Virus record (IMG/VR): IMGVR_UViG_3300042143_000004
Span: 1-24,918 of that record
DNA from: a virus
Direction: 5' to 3' (one strand)
Length of the DNA: 24,918 bases
Shown here in pieces: positions 22,176-24,918 of this stretch (position 1 is the stretch's first letter; each line of letters begins with the position of its first letter). The position numbers and the translations under genes are program-made. The notes under the pieces were generated by a model that saw only the letters and a list, made by a program, of their open reading frames with translations, was not told the origin of the DNA and ran no database searches.

Positions 22176-23378
22176 ATGGCAACACAGATTTATGGTAATG
22201 GTACCACCACAGCGTCAGCAGGTGTTAATACCGTCATCCATCACTACGACCGTGCTGGTATCGAAGCTGCTAACGCAGTAAACGTATACCAACAGTTTGC
22301 TTCTGCTAAACAGATGCCAACTAACTCGGGTAAGACATATAAAATTAGTAAGTTCCTTAAGATGTACGACCGCGATCAGTTCGAGTCAAATGGTACAGTT
22401 AAAGCGGACTTTGCTAAATATGGCTACTTGACAGGTCGTGCATTGGCAGACGTACAGGCAGGTTTAACAGCTTCAGCTTTGGCAGAAGGGGCAGGTGCAG
22501 TTAACCAAAAAGGCATTAAAAAGATCACAGTAGAAGCAACAGTAAACCGTTATGGTGAAATGACCGAGTATTCGGACGAAGTAGATTTGTTCTCGGAAGA
22601 TATTATTCAAGCACGTTACCGTGAGTCTTTAGGTGAACTTGCTAACCGTCGTTGGGAAGATTTGCTACAGTTAGACATGTTAGCTACTCCTACACGCATG
22701 TACTCAGGTGTTGCTACATCTCGTGCTACAGTAGGCGGTTCAGTATCTGCAGACGGTACAGACGACGCAGAAGCGATGATTAGCTACGATTTAGTTCGTG
22801 CCGCTACTCGTAAGCTTACAGCTAACCGTGCTAGTAAGAATACTGAATTGGTAAAAGGCTCTGTTAAGATTGATACCATGACAGTTGGTAAAGCTTACTA
22901 TGCTATTATCGGTTCTGACGTTAAGAAAGACATGGAAAACCTTACACGTGGTTCTAGCTACGAGAAAGAGTTCGTATGGAAACCAGTACAGAAGTACGCA
23001 GATGCATCTATGCTAGCTGATGGTGAAGTAGGTTCAATGTATGATGTACGTTTTATCGAATCAGAAGCAGCTGTCGTGTATCGTCAAGCCGGTGCTACAG
23101 TTCCTACAAGTTATGCAGGTAACTTGCAGTATACTGGTATTATTGGTACAGATGCTAAGTTCGATGTATTCCCAGTACTTTTCCCAACTAAAGATGCATT
23201 TGCTACAGTTGGCTTAAAAGGTAAAGGTAAGATTACATTTAACTCTGCAGGTCCTGCTGAAGTGAGTATCGTTAACCCTTACGGTACAAAAGGTTTCTTC
23301 TCTTATAACTTCTTCTATGCTGGCATCATATTAGAGCCAGAAAAGCTTTTAGTTATTGAAGTAGCTTCTAGTAAGTAA
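22176..23378 (+). CDS. Major capsid protein, N4-gp56 family
   Basis: The length of 400 residues is right for the family. The N-terminus has the family pattern VIHHYDRAGIEAANAVNVYQ, then AKQMPTNSGKTYKISKF, LAEGAGAVNQKGIKKITVEA and TVNRYGEMTEYSDEVDLFSE. A central RYRESLGELANRRWEDLLQLD helix and a C-terminal YGTKGFFSYNFFYAGIILEP follow, as in HK97-fold capsids. It forms the icosahedral head. Codon use shifts toward more GC-ending and strongly used codons here, which fits high expression. It is followed by a clear terminator, so the preceding promoter and this terminator delimit a head-gene unit. Confidence 0.93.
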   Translation: MATQIYGNGTTTASAGVNTVIHHYDRAGIEAANAVNVYQQFASAKQMPTNSGKTYKISKFLKMYDRDQFESNGTVKADFAKYGYLTGRALADVQAGLTASALAEGAGAVNQKGIKKITVEATVNRYGEMTEYSDEVDLFSEDIIQARYRESLGELANRRWEDLLQLDMLATPTRMYSGVATSRATVGGSVSADGTDDAEAMISYDLVRAATRKLTANRASKNTELVKGSVKIDTMTVGKAYYAIIGSDVKKDMENLTRGSSYEKEFVWKPVQKYADASMLADGEVGSMYDVRFIESEAAVVYRQAGATVPTSYAGNLQYTGIIGTDAKFDVFPVLFPTKDAFATVGLKGKGKITFNSAGPAEVSIVNPYGTKGFFSYNFFYAGIILEPEKLLVIEVASSK

Positions 23379-23391
23379 CTTTAATCAGTAT

Positions 23392-23411
23392 GGCTCCTCT
23401 TGCGGGGAGCC
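23392..23411 (+). terminator. Terminator after the capsid gene
   Basis: GGCTCCTC (23392-23399) pairs with GGGGAGCC (23404-23411), eight pairs including one T-G, around a TTGC loop. An AT-rich TATACTTTATATATAA tract follows. A possible -10 (TATAAT, about 23423) in that tract could start the next unit, but no good -35 is visible. Confidence 0.85.
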
Positions 23412-23471
23412 TATACTTTATATATAATACAGACTTTATAAACGACTAAAGAACCGAGAGGAATTAGGCAA

Positions 23472-23957
23472 ATGGCAAAATCACTAGTCAGCTTAAAAAC
23501 AGAGGCTATTCAACTTAACCTGGATTACCCAGAAGATATTAAAGCAAGCGAATTAGAAAAGCTAATTGATGCTCATTACGAAGCATTAGAAGTCGCTGAT
23601 AAACAAGATACAGCTAGTACTACTAATGTAGTATCAGCAAAGACAGAAGTCGCTAGTGTCAAAAAGACACTAGGGCAAAAAGCAAAAGATGCAGAAGCTG
23701 CTGCACGTAAAACACGTATTATTATGGTATTTGATAATGATACACGTGAAAACAGTGAAACTACTGTCGCAGTAGTTAATTGCGGTAACCAGTGGTTTGA
23801 CTTAGGTACAGTATACATCCCGCTAGGTGAGAAAGTAGAAGTAATGCAAGGTCATATCGACGTATTGAAAGAAGTTGATATTCCACATCACATGCGAGTA
23901 GGTGATAGTAGTCGTACTACTATTCGTAAGCGCTACACTATTAGCTACGAAGACTAA
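23472..23957 (+). CDS. Small structural protein after the capsid
   Basis: This 161-residue protein has a helical N-terminal third (LVSLKTEAIQLNLDYPEDIK) and an Ala/Lys linker. A beta-rich C-terminal domain starts RKTRIIMVFDNDTRENSETT and continues VAVVNCGNQWFDLGTVYIPL. This pattern, a note of strands followed by VxMxxGHxxVLKE, is common in small proteins encoded after N4-type capsids, where they decorate or complete the head. It stands alone between two terminators. GAGAGGAATTAGGCAA precedes ATG 23472. Confidence 0.7.
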   Translation: MAKSLVSLKTEAIQLNLDYPEDIKASELEKLIDAHYEALEVADKQDTASTTNVVSAKTEVASVKKTLGQKAKDAEAAARKTRIIMVFDNDTRENSETTVAVVNCGNQWFDLGTVYIPLGEKVEVMQGHIDVLKEVDIPHHMRVGDSSRTTIRKRYTISYED

Positions 23958-23970
23958 GTAGTTTATTATG

Positions 23971-23986
23971 GCACCCTTCGGGGTGC
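23971..23986 (+). terminator. Short GC-rich terminator with TTCG loop
   Basis: GCACCC (23971-23976) pairs with GGGTGC (23981-23986) around a stable TTCG loop; TTCAT follows. It separates the small structural gene from the next fibre-type genes, though GGAG for the next gene lies only 11 bases away, so termination may be partial. Confidence 0.75.
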
Positions 23987-24005
23987 TTCATCTGCAGGAG
24001 TTATT

Positions 24006-24365
24006 ATGCTTGGTGTTAAGAGATTTAATGTTACTAAAGGCATAAATAACGAGTTCATTTTCAATATCAAAAAATCACACTCTATAGAGGCAATGTCTAT
24101 TAGTAGTAGTGATACCTTTACAGCTAATATTATAGATCTAGATACAGAAGAAGTAGTACTCAGTAAGCCATTACATGTAGTTAACGCTATAGGTGGTAAA
24201 GTAGGTTTAACTATTACAGCAAACGAATCGTCATCTCTAAATAAAGAAGTAGGTACTCATGCAGATAGGTATTATAATATAGCTACTTATAGAATAATGC
24301 TTAAAGCCGTTACAGCAGCTAATGGGGAATTTACCGCTCATATAGGAAAAGTGTATGTCAAATGA
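24006..24365 (+). CDS. Small beta-sandwich virion protein
   Basis: This 119-residue protein has GCAGGAG before its ATG. It is mostly beta strand: NNEFIFNIKKSHSIEAMSIS, DTEEVVLSKPLHVV, GKVGLTITANESSSL and ATYRIMLKAVTAANGEFTAH. The domain type resembles fibre-attachment or neck-surface domains and is similar in kind to the protein at 2657, although I cannot show homology. It overlaps the next gene by 11 bases. A virion role is inferred. Confidence 0.6.
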   Translation: MLGVKRFNVTKGINNEFIFNIKKSHSIEAMSISSSDTFTANIIDLDTEEVVLSKPLHVVNAIGGKVGLTITANESSSLNKEVGTHADRYYNIATYRIMLKAVTAANGEFTAHIGKVYVK

Positions 24366-24918
24366 TATAATGTGCAATTACAGTAGTAATGAGTTTAGTG
24401 TGGTAGGTGACGCATGCGTTATCAACCCTTCAGATATGCCAGGCTGGTTAATAACTTACCTAAATCAGTTAATAGATAGTAAGATAGCAGGACTAAAAGG
24501 TTATGTAATAAATACTACTAATATAACAGAGTATTACAATAATGTAATAGGTGATATAACTACCATAATAAATGATTTAAGCACTGGTGCTATTGATATA
24601 CACACTACTATAAACAACATCAATACTAACATACTACGTGCTTTAGACGAATTAGAAATAGCTAAAAATGACTATGACTCTTACGCAATAAAAAAGTTAA
24701 CTGACTACGAAAGTTTTGTGGCTGCGGTAACTACATTAAACGCTTCTATAAGTAATAATGATGCCTCTATTAAAAATCTGTTATTAACATACGCTACTAA
24801 AACAGAAGCATTAGCTTATATTTCTTCATCAATATCAGCAGCATTAAATGGTGGATTAATTGGGTCTAAAATAGCATCTGTGGAAACTGCTATGGCTACA
24901 CAGTATGGTGCTATGGCA
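24355..24918 (+). CDS. Second tail-fibre gene, 3' end beyond the window
   Basis: The frame is open from ATG 24355 to the right edge with no stop (188 residues). AGGA at 24343-24346 is eight bases upstream; ATG 24370 is an alternative start. The protein is helical with repeated Ile/Asn/Thr stretches such as TTNITEYYNNVIGDITTIIN and SISAALNGGLIGSK. TYATKTEALAYISSSISA resembles phage fibre and host-specificity segments that form trimeric coiled coils. It overlaps the end of the previous gene in another frame, suggesting coupled translation. It probably begins a second fibre or tail locus; its full length and tip are not visible. Confidence 0.65.
   Translation, partial: MSNDIMCNYSSNEFSVVGDACVINPSDMPGWLITYLNQLIDSKIAGLKGYVINTTNITEYYNNVIGDITTIINDLSTGAIDIHTTINNINTNILRALDELEIAKNDYDSYAIKKLTDYESFVAAVTTLNASISNNDASIKNLLLTYATKTEALAYISSSISAALNGGLIGSKIASVETAMATQYGAMA

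Noticed and set aside
1-24918. Genome-wide reassignment of TAG to glutamine
   Set aside because: TAG ends avd and the scaffold-like gene, and the long portal, capsid and fibre genes contain no internal TAG; only the small disrupted genes show it.
1-24918. tRNA genes or integrase/attachment sites
   Set aside because: I saw no cloverleaf-like segment with conserved tRNA bases and no recombinase gene; absence by eye is not proof.

Overview
The window is one stretch of the late (structural and lysis) half of a tailed phage genome. Every supported gene reads on the + strand, genes are packed tightly with short gaps or overlaps, and most have a Shine-Dalgarno sequence. The major capsid protein matches the N4-gp56 capsid family and sits in the order portal, small proteins, scaffold-like protein, capsid. 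That suggests an N4-like podovirus (Schitoviridae-like), but I cannot place it exactly by eye. A spanin pair and an encoded outer-membrane beta-barrel point to a Gram-negative host. Most of the window is AT-rich; roughly positions 1-2340 are visibly richer in G+C.

Left end (1-2340): a diversity-generating retroelement (DGR). The 3' end of a target gene carries a variable repeat. It is followed by avd, the template repeat and the reverse transcriptase, then a small unknown gene. Over 108 bp the two repeats differ at 17 positions, and every one is an adenine in the template.

Tail-fibre region (2360-9350): a run of fibre and adhesin-like proteins, including an Ig-like protein with a short collagen-like stretch, a protein with six 11-residue coiled-coil repeats, and a Gly/Cys-rich tip protein with 24 cysteines. 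A hairpin and a sigma70-like promoter follow at 9400-9466. They lead into a two-gene sugar module: a GT9-like glycosyltransferase and a NodU/CmcH/TobZ-type O-carbamoyltransferase. A 72-bp perfect direct repeat, inside two copies of a small membrane-protein gene at 2.5 and 12.4 kb, brackets this whole region. The left copy is frameshifted by an 8-nt deletion.

Lysis and host-interaction region (12250-15952): small membrane proteins, a Tsx-like outer-membrane barrel, a putative holin, a lytic transglycosylase-like endolysin, a nested Rz/Rz1 spanin pair, and a ferritin with all ferroxidase-centre ligands conserved.

Head region (15963-24365): a portal gene interrupted in frame by an intein that has the class 3 (W-C-T) signature and a LAGLIDADG endonuclease; a Gln/Gly/Met-rich small protein; a disrupted 0.85-kb stretch of small genes with in-frame TAG codons and a frame change; a perfect-consensus sigma70 promoter with a 14-bp palindrome in its spacer; then a helical protein, a scaffold-like protein, the capsid protein, a terminator, a small structural protein, a second terminator, and the start of another fibre locus that runs off the right edge.

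The items most worth following up are the DGR, the phage ferritin, the class 3 portal intein, the repeat-bracketed fibre and sugar cassette, and the disrupted stretch after the portal.
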